Notes: a model not told the origin generated them from the letters alone. Positions 1-11,090 are shown, counted from the stretch's first letter. The stretch is DNA of 64,000 nt from Pleurodeles waltl (GCF_031143425.1 NC_090449.1:781642684-781706683), one strand, 5' to 3'. Translations and numbers: made by a program.

Positions 1-598
1 AGCACAGCGTGTTAAGCTCCAATTCTGCCCTTCATGTTCCCCTGGGAAGACATCAACCCATACCTGACCAAAGGCCTGAAGTCTGCATAAGCAGCTGTAG
101 GAAAGCATTCAGCAATCAGCATACAGCCGTGGTTCTCTGGCTGGAATCTCCCTCTAACGTGTAAGGGACAGGGAAGTGTTTTTATAATAAAACAGCTGAC
201 GTTCTGAGAAATGTCCCTTGGTAAAGATGTGTGTTTTTCTGTGAATGTCAGATTCAAAACCTATACCACGTTCATCGGCAACCTATTTTATTATAGCCTT
301 GAAAGAAGCAGGAATGTCTTGTTTGAGAACACAGTGCTGGCCTAGGCAAAAACAGTTAGAGATAAAATAAAACAAGACAGTAAAAGTGGCTATTGTAATA
401 ATAATGCGAAGCCGAATAAAATATATCTAGGTTAAAGTACACAGCAGCAGGCCTAGTATGTTAAAATAACGTGCATGCCGTTGTAACTAAAATGGCTACA
501 TGACAGGGGTATGTCCAACCTTCTTTGATGGACACACCCTTTGAGGGCACCCTTCTTTTTGGAGAAAAGACAGAACTGGTGCTCGAGCACTTCAAGGA
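1..598. other. No recognisable feature
   Basis: I see no coding similarity, RNA gene or clear repeat here. The last part may already be the eroded 5' side of the DIRS element that follows, but I cannot place its edge. Confidence 0.4.
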
Positions 599-947
599 TT
601 GTCCAGCTACAGCCAGGTCCTTAGGCCTCGCGGAAGCCCCTGGCCCGCCCAGTCGACCTTTTGCCCCTTTTGGGGCTATGGAAGGGGTCCTCAACTGAGC
701 ACATTCCTGGTCAGTCACCAAGGAGGGCATGCTGCCCAGCATCTGTGTGGTCAAAGATGTGGGACCCACCAATCTGATGTGTCAAGTGGCCAGCAGTCTG
801 GTTAGTCTGCCACCCCTCCCTGTCTGCAGCAGACTCTAAACCTTCCTAGTCTGACTAAACCCCACCATTGGCCAGCTGGTAGACAGGTGGGTTTTGCAGA
901 CAGTCCCAAGGGGTTACTCCCTTCCCTTCTAGACTACCCCTGCATCC

Positions 948-2280
948 ATGCTACCATCCTATGATCGGATGGCAGGCGATCATTTGCTCCTTCTCCGTGA
1001 GTTAGTTAGGGCTCTCATGGCTAAGGGAGCCATAGGGAGGGCTCCTCTGCCAGAAGTAGCCAGTGGTTGCTTGTCCCGCTACTTTCTGGTTCCCAAAAAG
1101 GACAAGGGTCTTATCCCTATTCCTAGATCTTCTGTCCCTCAAACTCTTCCTCAAGAATGAAAAGTTCAAGATGCTCACTTTGGCTCAGGTTTCCTTTGCC
1201 CCTGCCCCAGGAGACTGGATGGTAGCACTTGACTCGCAGGAAGCTTATTTTATAGCCATCCAGCCTGCCCACAGAGGTCACCTGCGGTTCATGGTAAGCC
1301 ACAAACAATTTCAATTCACTATACTCCCCTGTGGCCTTGCCAGAGACCCTTGGGTTCTCACCAAGGTGATGGCAGTAGTTGCACCTCATTTGTGAAGATC
1401 ACAGGTTTGTCTACCTGTATCTTGACAACCTGCTGTTAAAGGCGGGGTCACCCGAGACTGTCATCTCACACCTCCAGACTACAGGGGACCACCTGAATTT
1501 ACTGGGGATTACTATAAATGTGCCGAAGTCACACCTGACTCCCTTTCAGAAGTTCCCTTTCATAGGAGCTGTTCTGGACACAGTGCAGTTTTGGGCCTAT
1601 CCTCTCGAGCGATGAGTCCAGGATATACTAAGGCTATGACACCGATGTTTCAGCCTCTGTCTGGGATTTTGGTGAGAATGACAGACTGCTGGGCCTCATG
1701 GCCCCCTGCATCCTGCTGGTGACAGATGACACATGCCAGATGGCATATGCAGGCTCTACAGTGGGACCTGAAGTTCCAGCAGGCACAGCATCAGGGGACA
1801 ATCTCAGACCTGGTCCAGTTCTCAGAGGGAAGTGTGAAAGATCTGCAGTGGTGGTTAACAAACCACGATTAGGTCAGAGGCAGATCCCTCTCCCTTCCCC
1901 AACAGGATCTGTGAGTAGTGACATATGCATCACTCCTGGGATGTGGTGGCGATCTGAGGTATCTGGTCTCCAGCAGAAACAGACAACATAAACCTGTTGG
2001 AGCTCCGTGTGATCTGGCTGGCATTGAAAGTCTTTCTTCCCTCTGTCAAGGGAAAGATGGTGCAGTGTCAAGGACAACACCACAGTCATGTGGTACTGCA
2101 ACAAGCAGGGCTGGGTGGGATTGTGGACCCTTTGTCAGGAGGCTCTGTACCTCTGGACATGGCTGGAACTGTAGGGCATATCCCTGGTGGTTCAACATCT
2201 GACAGGACCTCTGAACTGCAGAGCAGATGTACTCAGCCAAAAAAAGCCTAGTGGATCACAAATGGAGTCTCCATCCAGAG
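948..2280 (+). pseudogene. DIRS reverse transcriptase / RNase H, broken
   Basis: The protein would copy element RNA into DNA. Around 1078-1110 the reading frame gives the RT entry motif SRYFLVPKKDKG. Around 1215-1395 it gives a palm segment with GDWMVALDSQEAYF, an LPCGL equivalent of LPFG, and the DIRS-typical VLTKVMAVVAPHL. The catalytic box follows at about 1405-1440 as YLYLDNLLL, where YLDD has become YLDN, so a catalytic aspartate is lost. Further on are INVPKSHL (about 1519) and an RNase H-like stretch with NLLELRVIWLALK (about 1990-2030). At least four frame changes and several stops separate these blocks. This is a dead gene with clear ancestry. Confidence 0.75.
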
Positions 2281-2689
2281 GTTGCACATAGTCTCTTTCA
2301 GCAGTGGGGAGAGCCTGAGTTAGATCTGTTTGCCTCCATTGAGAATGCACATTTGAGTTTCCAAGGTGGCAATCGCTCTGAGATGCTTTTATCATCTCCA
2401 GTGGAGTTCAGGCCTCCTGTACACCTTTCCACCCATACTGCTCCTACCTAGGGTTCTCAAGAAGATCAGAAACAACCGGGCCAAAGTAATATTTGTGGCT
2501 CAGGACTGGGCAGATTCTAGTCTTGAGAGCTACTCAGCATGTCTATCAATCATCAGATCAGACTGCCCCTGCGGGAGGACCTTCTGTCACATCAGCAGGG
2601 GAGGGTTCTGCACCCGAACCTGTCCACACTCCGCCTTCTTGCATGAAGATTGATTGGCAGCAGTTGACAGCCTTTGACCTTCCTACTTA

Positions 2690-3630
2690 AGTCTATAACG
2701 TTGTTTTAGCAGCCAGGCTTCCCTCTACCAAACTGTACACACCTGTTGGGAGAAATGAGGCATGGTGCACAGGCAAGTCTGTGGACCCCCTTTTCTGCCC
2801 TTCTCTCTGAGGTCCTGTTTATCCTTTACCTTGCCCAACAAGCCTCTGCTCTGGGAACTCTGAAGGGATATTTGTCTGCTATTTCTACTTTTCTACGGTT
2901 GTCTGAAGAACCTTCTTTGTTTAAGGCTACTATTGTATATTGGTACTCAAATGTCTTGCACATCCTTTTCTTCCATCCCTATTCATTACACCCAAATGAA
3001 ATCAGAGTTTGGTTTTGACCATTCTTCTGTATGCTACTTTCGAGCTATTCCACAATTGTCCACTCAGGCTTCTCATGTTGAAAACTGCCTTTCTTGTGGT
3101 GATCACATCTGCCCGCACAATGAGTGAGCTTCAGGCATTTTTATCCAAGCTGCCGTACTTTTCTATCTATCATGACAAAGTGGTGGTTCACTCGAGGGCC
3201 TCATTTCTGCCAAAAGTAGTCAAGTTCTTTCATGTAGGGCAGTCCATCTTGCCTACTTTGTACACACCCCTACATTCTTCTAAAGAAGAGGAGAGACTCC
3301 ACTGCCTGGACCTAAAAGAGTGTTGGCATTGTACCTTGATCATACCGAAGAATTCTGGTTGGATGACCAAATTTGTAGGGCACATGGTCTGCTTCTGCAC
3401 TGCCCCGCTCCAGAAGGGTTGTACTTTGCATTAAGATCTGCTACACACTGGCCGAAAAGCAACACCCCCACCCCAGGGTTTGCATACTCATTCTACCTGA
3501 GCTAAAGCTGCGACCTTGGAGTAAACACTTGGAGTTCCAGTCCCCGATATCTGTCAGGTGGCAGCATAGGCATCTCTGCTCAATTTTACCAAACAATACT
3601 GCTGGATAGTCAGGTTCATAGGGGCGGGCA
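2690..3630 (+). pseudogene. DIRS tyrosine recombinase, broken
   Basis: This is the recombinase that DIRS elements use to insert circular DNA copies. The N-terminal core-binding part is seen at 2800-2925, with GTLKGYLSAISTFLRL. The catalytic domain follows at 3009-3300, with PLRLLMLKTAFLVVITSAR and MSELQAF, which hold the conserved arginine of the box I region (TSAR-SELQ). From about 3310 the frame shifts and the C-terminal part (LALYLDHTEEF, then a degraded tail to about 3630) runs in another frame. I do not see a reliable nucleophilic tyrosine box. The protein follows the RT directly, as expected for DIRS order. Confidence 0.75.
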
Positions 3631-3717
3631 CTTTGACCATTCACTTCTGCAGGACTTTCTAGTCTGAAATTAGTCTGCAGACCCACATCCGGAGATGCTA
3701 TTACTTAGATATCTATT

Positions 3718-4195
3718 CAAAGGTAAGGAATATGCAGCTAGAAGTTTCTATCAGATGGACAAGCTACTTAGCTCTGGTAACGCCTTATTTGGTAAAGACT
3801 ATATCTAGCTGCAGGCTCATTACTGATGCAGCCATCCTCCCCACTCTGAACTGATTTCTAGGGGCAGGGACTCCCCTTTCTGGGGCTTAGTTCTGACACT
3901 CCAGTAGTCAGTGTTCTGAATGGATCTGCACTTCTGCTGTGGAAAGTCGTGAAAAGAAACTCACGTATGCGCGCCTGGGTGGCGCCTATATAGGACCCAC
4001 AACGTCATATCTGGTGCGAACAAAAATGTATGTGGAGCGGAACGATGCCACCTAACAGCGCACAGGCAGACTGCTCATGAAAATCTTCCAGATCCATTCT
4101 GACGCCTGGGGAGAATTCAAAGATAAGGAATCTGCAGCTAGATATTGTCTCTACCAGATAAGGTGGAACAAAGGTAAGTAACTTGTCCTTTTTGC
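3718..4195 (+). repeat. DIRS right-end repeats (direct and inverted)
   Basis: A sequence beginning ttcaaaggtaaggaat at about 3716 recurs in diverged form at about 4117 (ttcaaagataaggaat). In addition 3783-3815 is nearly the reverse complement of 4124-4164, both carrying the core tatctagctgcag or its complement. Paired inverted and direct repeats at the right end fit the internal complementary region of DIRS elements, which helps circularise the DNA copy. The assignment as that region is inferred. Confidence 0.5.
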
Positions 4196-4197
4196 CT

Positions 4198-5450
4198 CAT
4201 TGTTTTACACGAAACATCAGATACATTGACTTCTACAATAGACATTGGCTAATATAATGTCTTTCAAAGGCCTTCTGAGGGATGTACATTACTCATAACT
4301 CAGTAAACATTTATAGGAAAGTGTGATCAAAGTCAAAAATACATCATATAGATAGTTTATACTGAAAAATCAGCTCTAATTCTTGCTGCCTATTAACCCT
4401 CTATAGTTTGAGAATATGAAACACATTCTGCCTCAGGTCAGCTAAATTTATTCAGGAGACACACATGGTCACTTCTGGGAGCATGCCTTCTGCACACCTT
4501 TTAACCAGTTTCTACAAAGAACTGGCCGCACAGTAGTTGACAAGATAGAGAGAAAATCTCTGCAAGTTGACAAGTTATTTATAATAGGAGTCTTCCCAGC
4601 CTCACGGAACCTAAGCAGTACAGGAAACCTAGTACAAGTGGTGTCTCAGGAGATTAACTTTGAAGCTTTGTGGGCTACTGGCTGAGGTGCAAGACATGAG
4701 AGAGCTCTAGGCAGATGAGACGGGTGATGGTCAGTGTAGTCTTTAGAAGCACTCAACTTTTGGATATTTGTTTTGTGACAAGAATAGTTTCAAGAAAAGT
4801 AAATGTTTTCAGCATCTGTAAAACAGGTGCTAACACTCTCCAACAATAGCTGGCTGTTTTACCTTTAAAATATGCTGCTTGATATTCTCTGAGGAATACT
4901 GAAAAACAAACATCTTCTCTGCCTGATTCTGCACCGAACAATTCATACTTGCCTGTTTGAGAAATGGTGGTCATTGTTTCAAACTAGTGTCTATAGATGG
5001 TTTCCCACATTGGTTTACTTCTGCTCTTAGAACTCTTGTGGTTGATGCAGTTTTGTATTGCGGACCCACAGGCCTAGACAGATTCCAACTCTTGCCAAAG
5101 AAACCGGCTTGCTATTGCTTTGGCTATAGGATGATCAAGGTACTGAGAGAGAGGAAGCAGCATTGTCTGGATGCATTTCAGTGGATTAGCTACAACCTGG
5201 CATTCATTTTGCTTGCCCCTTACCTACGTGGCCAAGGATGAGCCAGGGATCCCTCGGAGATACCAATTGAGGGTCTGGTTCTCTGAAAGAATAAAGGGGC
5301 CTCTGAGCTATAAAGGCAAAAGATGAGGGATGATTTGCTTAGGATGTGGGAGAGCATAGTGTTCAAATGTACTGGTTTGATGTTTGGGTTTATTCATGTG
5401 TTATGTGAATGGATCTAGTACATCTTAATTGTGAGTTTCTTACTGCCTCA
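4198..5450. other. Spacer without recognisable feature
   Basis: There are short open frames only, none resembling a known protein. No repeat was recognised by eye. Confidence 0.5.
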
Positions 5451-7082
5451 GTTTAAGAAATTGGGTTACTGATTGAAGAGGGTGAAAACCCTCACACAAG
5501 CAGCAATCACAATGCTTATCAGGGTGAAGCACAAGTAAACCCCAAATTAACCTGTGCTCAACACTCTGATAGCGAGGCACAGAGCAGTTAGGCTTAACTT
5601 ACAGGAAATGTGTAAAGTATGTATGCAGCACTTCAAACAGTAATAAAATGAAAACACAACACAAGAACAATCCTTCACCAATTTAGAAAAACACAGAAAA
5701 TTATAACGAATAAGTCAAAACCAAAATGTCAAAAACCCAATTACTAGAACGTGAGATATGCAAGTTTAAAGATTTCAGTGAAAATGGCTCTAAAAGTGTA
5801 AGACTCACAGATGGCAGAATCCAGGTACAGGGTTCAGGAGGCCAGCCAACTTGCTCTTGAAATCACTCTGGGGTCCTGGGTCCTGAGGTGCATGTCTAGT
5901 ACTTCTGACCCGCACAAGAGGGTGGTAGGTCAGCCCAGCAGGCCAACAGTCCTTCAGAACAGCAGTCTCGCAGAATATCAGTCCTTTTAGGAGGACAGCA
6001 GTTCTTCCTGGTAGAGTCTTCCACAGGTCCGGAAGGGTGCTGAAGAGTTGTGGTCTGAGGTTGAATATTTATATCTGGTGCCCACTTCTAGAAGTTTTCA
6101 ACCCCTGAGGGAAAAAAGCATCTCCTACCTCCCTGCCCTGGCCCCAGCTTGTGTGTGGTTAAAAAGGACTAGTGTTAAACCCTTTATGAGAGTACCCAGG
6201 TAGAACCTTTGAGATGTGGAAGTGTGGTAGGCGACATCTCCCCCTTAACTCAGAGTAGCCATCTGACCAACCCCGATCTTCTCTTTGTTTCACTGTTTGG
6301 GAGCAATACACAAAGACCAACTGTGAGCTACACCTAGTCATGTAACCCAGGATCAGGCCACAGGCACAAAACAAACAAGGCAAGAAAATGCCAATTCTTT
6401 TAAAGTGGGATTTTCAGAATTGTGATAAAAAAATCTGACTTTACCAGTGTGGAGGGCTTTTAATTACTATTCTTTAGACACCACACTTGAACCGTGTACC
6501 TGCTCCCAAATAACAGTTACAGCTTATTAAACATAATAACGGACTCCAATGGTATACTATGGGGAAGATAGGCCTTGAAGTAGTAACAAAAAAAAACAAA
6601 ATGTTGGGTTTTGTTTCACTACCAGAACATGAAAAAAACTTAAAAGCATATGCCCAATCTTTTACATACACTGCACCCTACCCTCTGGGCTGTTTGGGCA
6701 TACCCTAGTGGCAACATATGCATTAAAAAGGAACATTTCTGCCTGGAAACAATTCATTTTGCAAGGTGAAAATGGCAGTTTAAAACATGTTCAAATGACT
6801 ACTTAAGTGGCTTACCAAATCAGTGCTACAGATCTACTGGTAGCATTTCATTTACGTGCCCTGGTTGCGCTTTACTAGGGACTAACAAGTAAATTACAGA
6901 GGCAAATTGAGTCTAAGGCAATTCTATTATGTTTTAAGGAGAGAGCACAAGCCCTTTAGCACTGCTCAGTGTCAGTGAAGTATGTAGAGTCCCAAGGCCA
7001 GCAAAACAAACTCATCAACACAGGAGGGTTTAAAGGTAAAACAGTTAGGGGGAAACCAGGCCAAAGATGCCAGGTTTTAACA
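5451..7082 (-). mobile_element. Solo LTR 'A' of the large-LTR family
   Basis: Read on the minus strand, this 1.6 kb block aligns along its whole length with LTRs B (36581-38545) and C (49228-52101). Shared landmarks in order are a start like tgttaaaacctgg, a block around aatttacttgttagtccc (about 6880-6900), a TATA box (6065-6075), and an end region with tttacacattt (about 5607-5617) and gtgcctcgctatca, which matches gtgccaagctacca in B and C. No gag or second LTR lies beside it, so it is best read as a solo LTR left by recombination. Its ends are near TGTT...AACA but decayed, and I see no convincing target-site duplication. Confidence 0.7.
6065..6075 (-). promoter_or_regulatory. TATA box of LTR A
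   Basis: The minus strand reads gatataaatat. It sits about 1.0 kb from the LTR start, the same distance as the TATA-like sites in LTRs B and C, which supports it as the retroelement promoter. Confidence 0.55.
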
Positions 7083-7291
7083 CTCTGTAATAAGGAAACA
7101 TTGTGCCAACCTGAAAGAATGTCAATGTGGTTCAGTCTGCATCTCCACATGACAAAACAAATCTGCTTGTAACTTTGTAAAGTTTCTCTAGTTGCCAGAG
7201 TCTGAAATATATTTAAAGCTGTGGTGGAACACAACCAGGTGTTGCACCTCTGCAATAGCGGAGGAGCGTCGCTCCACTGACTAAGAGCCCG

Positions 7292-7664
7292 CAGCAGAAA
7301 AATTAAATGATATTTGAAGATAGTTTTATTTTTCTGCTGCTGGCTGAGCCAGCAGGTCCAGGGAGGGATGGGGCTGGCCACGGGAGGAGGGAGGGGGGAT
7401 GAGGAATTGTGTGCACTAAGTGCGCATGTGTGTTTGGATGGCCTAATTCAGCCGTCCAAACACACATGCGCACTTAAGTTTCTCCAGCCGGCTGTGTACA
7501 CTGCCAGGCTGGAGAAACTGCACAGGCCCCAGGGTTGTGTCTGAGCAGCAGTCACTGCCGCTCAGACCAATCCAGATGCTGCTTACATGCTATGTTTAGC
7601 ATGTAAGCAACTCCAGGATTGCTGGGGACCATCTTTTGGTGTCCCAGCGACTGCTGGGACACCA
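7292..7664. repeat. Chain of hairpins (foldback-type repeat)
   Basis: Several inverted repeats lie back to back. The first is 7292-7340 (gcagcagaaaaat against atttttctgctgc). The second is 7415-7442 with 7451-7479, 28 paired positions with about one mismatch and one indel, core gcgcatgtgtgtttgga. The third is 7478-7491 with 7504-7518 (gtttctccagcc). The fourth is 7580-7609 (tgcttacatgcta, perfect) and the fifth 7638-7664 (tggtgtcccagc, perfect). Together they cover most of the block. This looks like a non-autonomous foldback element, possibly extending to about 7790. No transposase or target duplication is visible. Confidence 0.6.
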
Positions 7665-7800
7665 GAACAGGAAAGCAGAACGTGTGAGGCGGCAGGAGAG
7701 GACTGCAGCGAACGGCAAGTTTTTATTTTATTAAATGTATTCCCCGCCCCCTCCCTCAATATCTGTGGCAGCTGCCGCTGAACATAACATTCCAGTATTT
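7640..7800 (+). repeat. Repeat shared with 42825-43060
   Basis: This stretch resembles 42825-43060 in order and content. Both begin with a gaacacca or gacaccaga motif, pass through aaggcaag/aaggtaag followed by a T-rich tract, then a C-rich tract (ccccgccccctccc here), and end in a cagc-gcc-g segment. They appear to be two diverged copies of one unnamed repeat that includes the tail of the hairpin chain. Confidence 0.4.
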
Positions 7801-8330
7801 TTTTCACATAGTGTTCAATTTACTGTCATATTTTACTTTTTATTGTGCTTCATTATTGTATACCATTTTTTGAGTAGCATCTTCGTGCTTTAGTATTTCA
7901 TTGTATTTATCTTATTTCCTCATCATGAAAATCAAAAGCAACTAATTGTGTTCAGTTCTAGGTCTGCCCATTTACACAAACTGTAAACACCTGTTTAAGA
8001 TCAATGCTACTGAATGGATTCTAAAGATTGAGTGCAAAATGGACAAATGTGTGTTGAGGGTGTATCAGCTGCACTCAAAGTGAGACACAGCAGAAACAAA
8101 CTCAGAAAGTATTGAGGGACAATTGTAGACGACCCCTCGTGGAAAATACATTGTGATTTTGCAGGTGAATAACGTGTTTGGCATACAGTGTTGTCAAGTG
8201 CAAGGCCAGAAAGGGGAGGGATCTGGGGTACCTGGAAACCTATTAAAAAAGATGTGTGAATCCTTCAGTATTAAATCTATCAATGCAAAAAGATTCAAAT
8301 CTCAGTACAAAAATTGTTAGGGTTTGTTGT
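7801..8330. other. Spacer without recognisable feature
   Basis: It is A+T-rich and no coding similarity was seen. A purine-rich run at about 8211-8222 could be a polypurine tract of the adjacent gypsy remnant, but this is not supported further. Confidence 0.4.
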
Positions 8331-8490
8331 GACGTTAAGAATATTTAGCCATGAATGAATCTGTTATGTTGGACCAGACTTGTGGGGATTCCAAACGAGT
8401 CAGTTGTTCGCTGGCTGGCTAGGGAGTCCAACTCGTGTCGATCCTACTAATAAAGAGTTTTGCTCATATTGGGACACAGGGACTTTATAA
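8331..8490 (+). mobile_element. Gypsy LTR fragment (family shared with 26150-26330)
   Basis: The block ggattccaaac...gttgttcgctggct...tcctactaat is found here and again at 26225-26300 in the same order and orientation, so both are copies of one LTR type. A gypsy-like gag remnant lies about 1.2 kb downstream on the same strand, consistent with this being a 5' LTR. The full LTR is probably longer than the part I can align. No primer-binding site is obvious after it. Confidence 0.55.
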
Positions 8491-9011
8491 AATTGGGATA
8501 GTTCAGCAGCTGGGACAACCCTGCTGGTGTTAAAAATCTGTGCTTGGTGAATAAGAAACACATCGGGGTCCGTGAATTCATCGAAATCCTTTGATATGGG
8601 CGTATATGTGCATTAGAGTTACAAGTTCTGCTCTTAAGATTTTAAAGCTTCAAGGAAAATTAAGCAGCGCTTCAGGTGGCGAGTGTCCTTGAATTACGAA
8701 CTGTATTGCACAGCTGTTGGGATGTCTGTACTACACTGCTGGTTTCAGTCGTGGCTTTTGATATTTCATCTTTTTCCATCCTTTAACATAAGGAAAATCT
8801 TCAATTAAGGCATTCGAGTCTTGAATTTCTAAACGCTCTGTAGTATACTGTTCATACAGCATGGGCCTCAATGTACACACTGAGGGCACACAAGCAGGGG
8901 TGCAAGCTTTCTGAGTGGAACAGTGCACATTTGCAGTGGTGAACACTATTCAAACTAGCATACAGAGCACTTCAAGCCATAAAAAGATAGTGTACCTGTG
9001 CTTTAGATATT
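8491..9011. other. Spacer / probable gypsy leader, nothing clear
   Basis: By position it lies between the LTR fragment and the hairpin-chain insertion. I see no coding similarity. Confidence 0.35.
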
Positions 9012-9379
9012 ATTAGAACATTGGAATGCTGGGGGCTCCATTGAAAACAATGGAGTGCTGCAGGCTTTTACTGGCCGGTAAAAGCCCGCAGCGCCAACAT
9101 TCCAATGTTCGCTTTGTTCACAGCAGCAGCTGTGAACAAAGCCTCACGGAGCCCGAGGGGATTTTATTCCCCACGGGCTCCGTGAATTATTTTTTTTTTT
9201 AATAGATCATTCTGCCCTGAGTGGCAGAATGTTCTAATAGCCTTAGAACCCGCCGTAGCGGGCTCTACCGGCTATTAAAGTCCCTCTCCCTTGTTAAATG
9301 CCCTCGCCTTCGGCTCGGGCATTTAACGCGGGGAGCGGGCCTTTAATAGCCGGTAGACCCCGCTACGGCGGGTTCTAAT
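9012..9379. mobile_element. Foldback element made of five consecutive hairpins
   Basis: The block starts with attagaac (9012) and ends with its complement gttctaat (to 9379). Five hairpins tile it: 9015-9110 (gaacattggaatg arms, with inner palindromes), 9111-9142 (gctttgttcacag), 9144-9185 (tcacggagcccg), 9208-9231 (cattctgcc), and 9243-9280 with 9341-9378 (38 paired bases, one mismatch). Inside the last, gttaaatgccc pairs again with its complement, so nearly all of it folds. The attagaacatt end also recurs in inverted form at 9228-9238. No protein is encoded. The high pairing with few mismatches suggests a young insertion into an older gypsy remnant. Confidence 0.75.
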
Positions 9380-9529
9380 GCTATAGTAAGACTCACTCCT
9401 CACTAGGACTGCACCCTGTACAAGGAACATGGAATGCACCACAAAGTGAAATAGGACAACATGTATTCTACAATACATCAGAAAGCAAAAAATGACATAT
9501 TACAATGTATCACAATTGCAATAGGACTG

Positions 9530-10170
9530 ATTTTATGGCAGAATAAAATATGTAATCCACAGCAATAACAGCAACACTATTTGATCAGGTCCACCACCAA
9601 TTGACCAGGAACAATAGATTGACATGTTTGAGGATTATTTAGACGCTCTAGATGGCCAACATAAAAAAAAAAAGTGCCAATCTTTAGTACGCTGGAAAAA
9701 GAACAATAAGTGTTTAATTACATGCCAATCGTACTGGATCAACATGGGTAGCAAAATCAAGATGTAAACAAGAAAGCAAAGAAAACGTTGAAGATCAGAT
9801 TTGCTAAAGCAACTAATATTGTTCTGACACAACTTAAGTTTTGTACACAACCTATAAAACTAGATGAGACTATTATAAGGGTTATCTCTATATTGGGTGA
9901 GTTATCTGTAAACTGTCAGTTTGGGACAATACCGGATGAATTTATAGTGCAATATAGGAGTAAGAAAATGCAAAAGGTTGTGGGCTACTAAAACTTCTTC
10001 ATTGAAGGATACTATGGAAATAGTAAAAGCAGTGGAACAGTCTGACATGTGTATAAGGGAGATGGAAAAAATGGACATTAAGAGTAATGGCAATATATCC
10101 TGTGTACAGAAACGTGGCGCAGATAACCTTATTATTTCAACAAATAGTTCCAAACCGATCAGATGTTCGC
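9530..10170 (+). pseudogene. Ty3/gypsy Gag remnant
   Basis: This is the capsid-type structural protein of a gypsy element. Early fragments around 9590-9655 look like a gag start. At 9850-9960 the frame gives ILGELSVNCQFGTIPDEFIV, matching the usual retrotransposon gag pattern of LR-LA--C-FG---DE-I. After a frameshift near 9975, another frame gives LKDTMEIVKAVEQSDM (about 10003-10050), the usual helix before the zinc knuckle. A cysteine-bearing stretch near 10160 may be a ruined knuckle. Several stops and frameshifts make it non-functional. It most likely belongs with the LTR fragment at 8331. Confidence 0.6.
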
Positions 10171-10214
10171 ATCTACATAAGCTATCCAATACATCATGCA
10201 TAGGTGTGGGCATA

Positions 10215-10773
10215 GCTCATACAACTCATAATCAGGTGTCTGTTTTACACTTGGCAAGGAGTGCTGAAAATGTGCTCATTTGCAAGGCCCATTTTACATG
10301 CATATATAGGGAAAATTTAGGTACAAAGTAGCTATTTTAAGAGTATTCACTAAACGAGGAAAGTGCAGAAAGAATCCTGTGTGTAGTTGGACTAGAAATA
10401 AGTTCAGACAAACTATCAAGACCTAAAGCAGAATTTAAGATCAAAGGGAAAAAAATAATAATATGATGGTAGTTTCTGGTGCTCTCTCCATATTTCACAT
10501 TCACCTACTATTTCCCATACACTCCACCTCTCTCATTATCACCACCATCCCCTGCTCCCTCACACCACCTGACTTGAGTTCTCTCAGTTCACTCCCATAC
10601 AATCTTCACCCTCATCTTCAACAACTGATTGTAGCAATATTTCGATTCGCCCGGCCTCTAAGTATCTGCTATACCTCCACCACCATCCCACCTACTTCAA
10701 ACATTCTCTGACGTTGTCTGACTTACCAACGCATGCATTTACTTTACAACATAAAGTATACATAAGGAAACAC

Positions 10774-10780
<7 letters not shown>
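10215..10780. other. Spacer with C/T-rich stretch
   Basis: Positions 10480-10710 are rich in C and T on the plus strand, which creates an artificial open frame. There is no recognisable gene. Confidence 0.45.

Positions 10781-10850
<70 letters not shown>
10781..10850. repeat. (AT)n microsatellite with (AC)n end
   Basis: About 62 bases of alternating AT are followed by four AC units. Confidence 0.95.
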
Positions 10851-11090
10851 TTTTGCAAATTGTAATTGGCAGAAACCAGAGTACCATCCCATCCCTTTAC
10901 CCACCCTTAAACTCTAAAAACACCTTCAACCACCCAATACCCCCAACCGCCCCAATCCCCCCCCCCCAAAAAATAAAATATAAATCAAACCAAGTCACTT
11001 CTATCTGCTGACTGATACTGCCAAATGGGGTCAGTGCTCTGTTACGGGCGGAGGAGCCATGAATATCCATATCTATATATCTATCTAGAG

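Larger units (their letters stand above)
599..4197 (+). mobile_element. DIRS-type retrotransposon, degenerate
   Basis: This is a DIRS-like element, a retrotransposon that carries a tyrosine recombinase instead of a DDE integrase. The order seen is a poorly preserved gag-like lead-in, reverse transcriptase, RNase H, and then a tyrosine-recombinase region, all on the plus strand and all broken by frameshifts and stops. It is followed by a non-coding right end with short inverted and direct repeats (3718-4195). The 5' boundary is approximate because I cannot see a matching left terminal repeat. Protein motifs in several frames make the family call firm. The exact limits are not. Confidence 0.8.
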
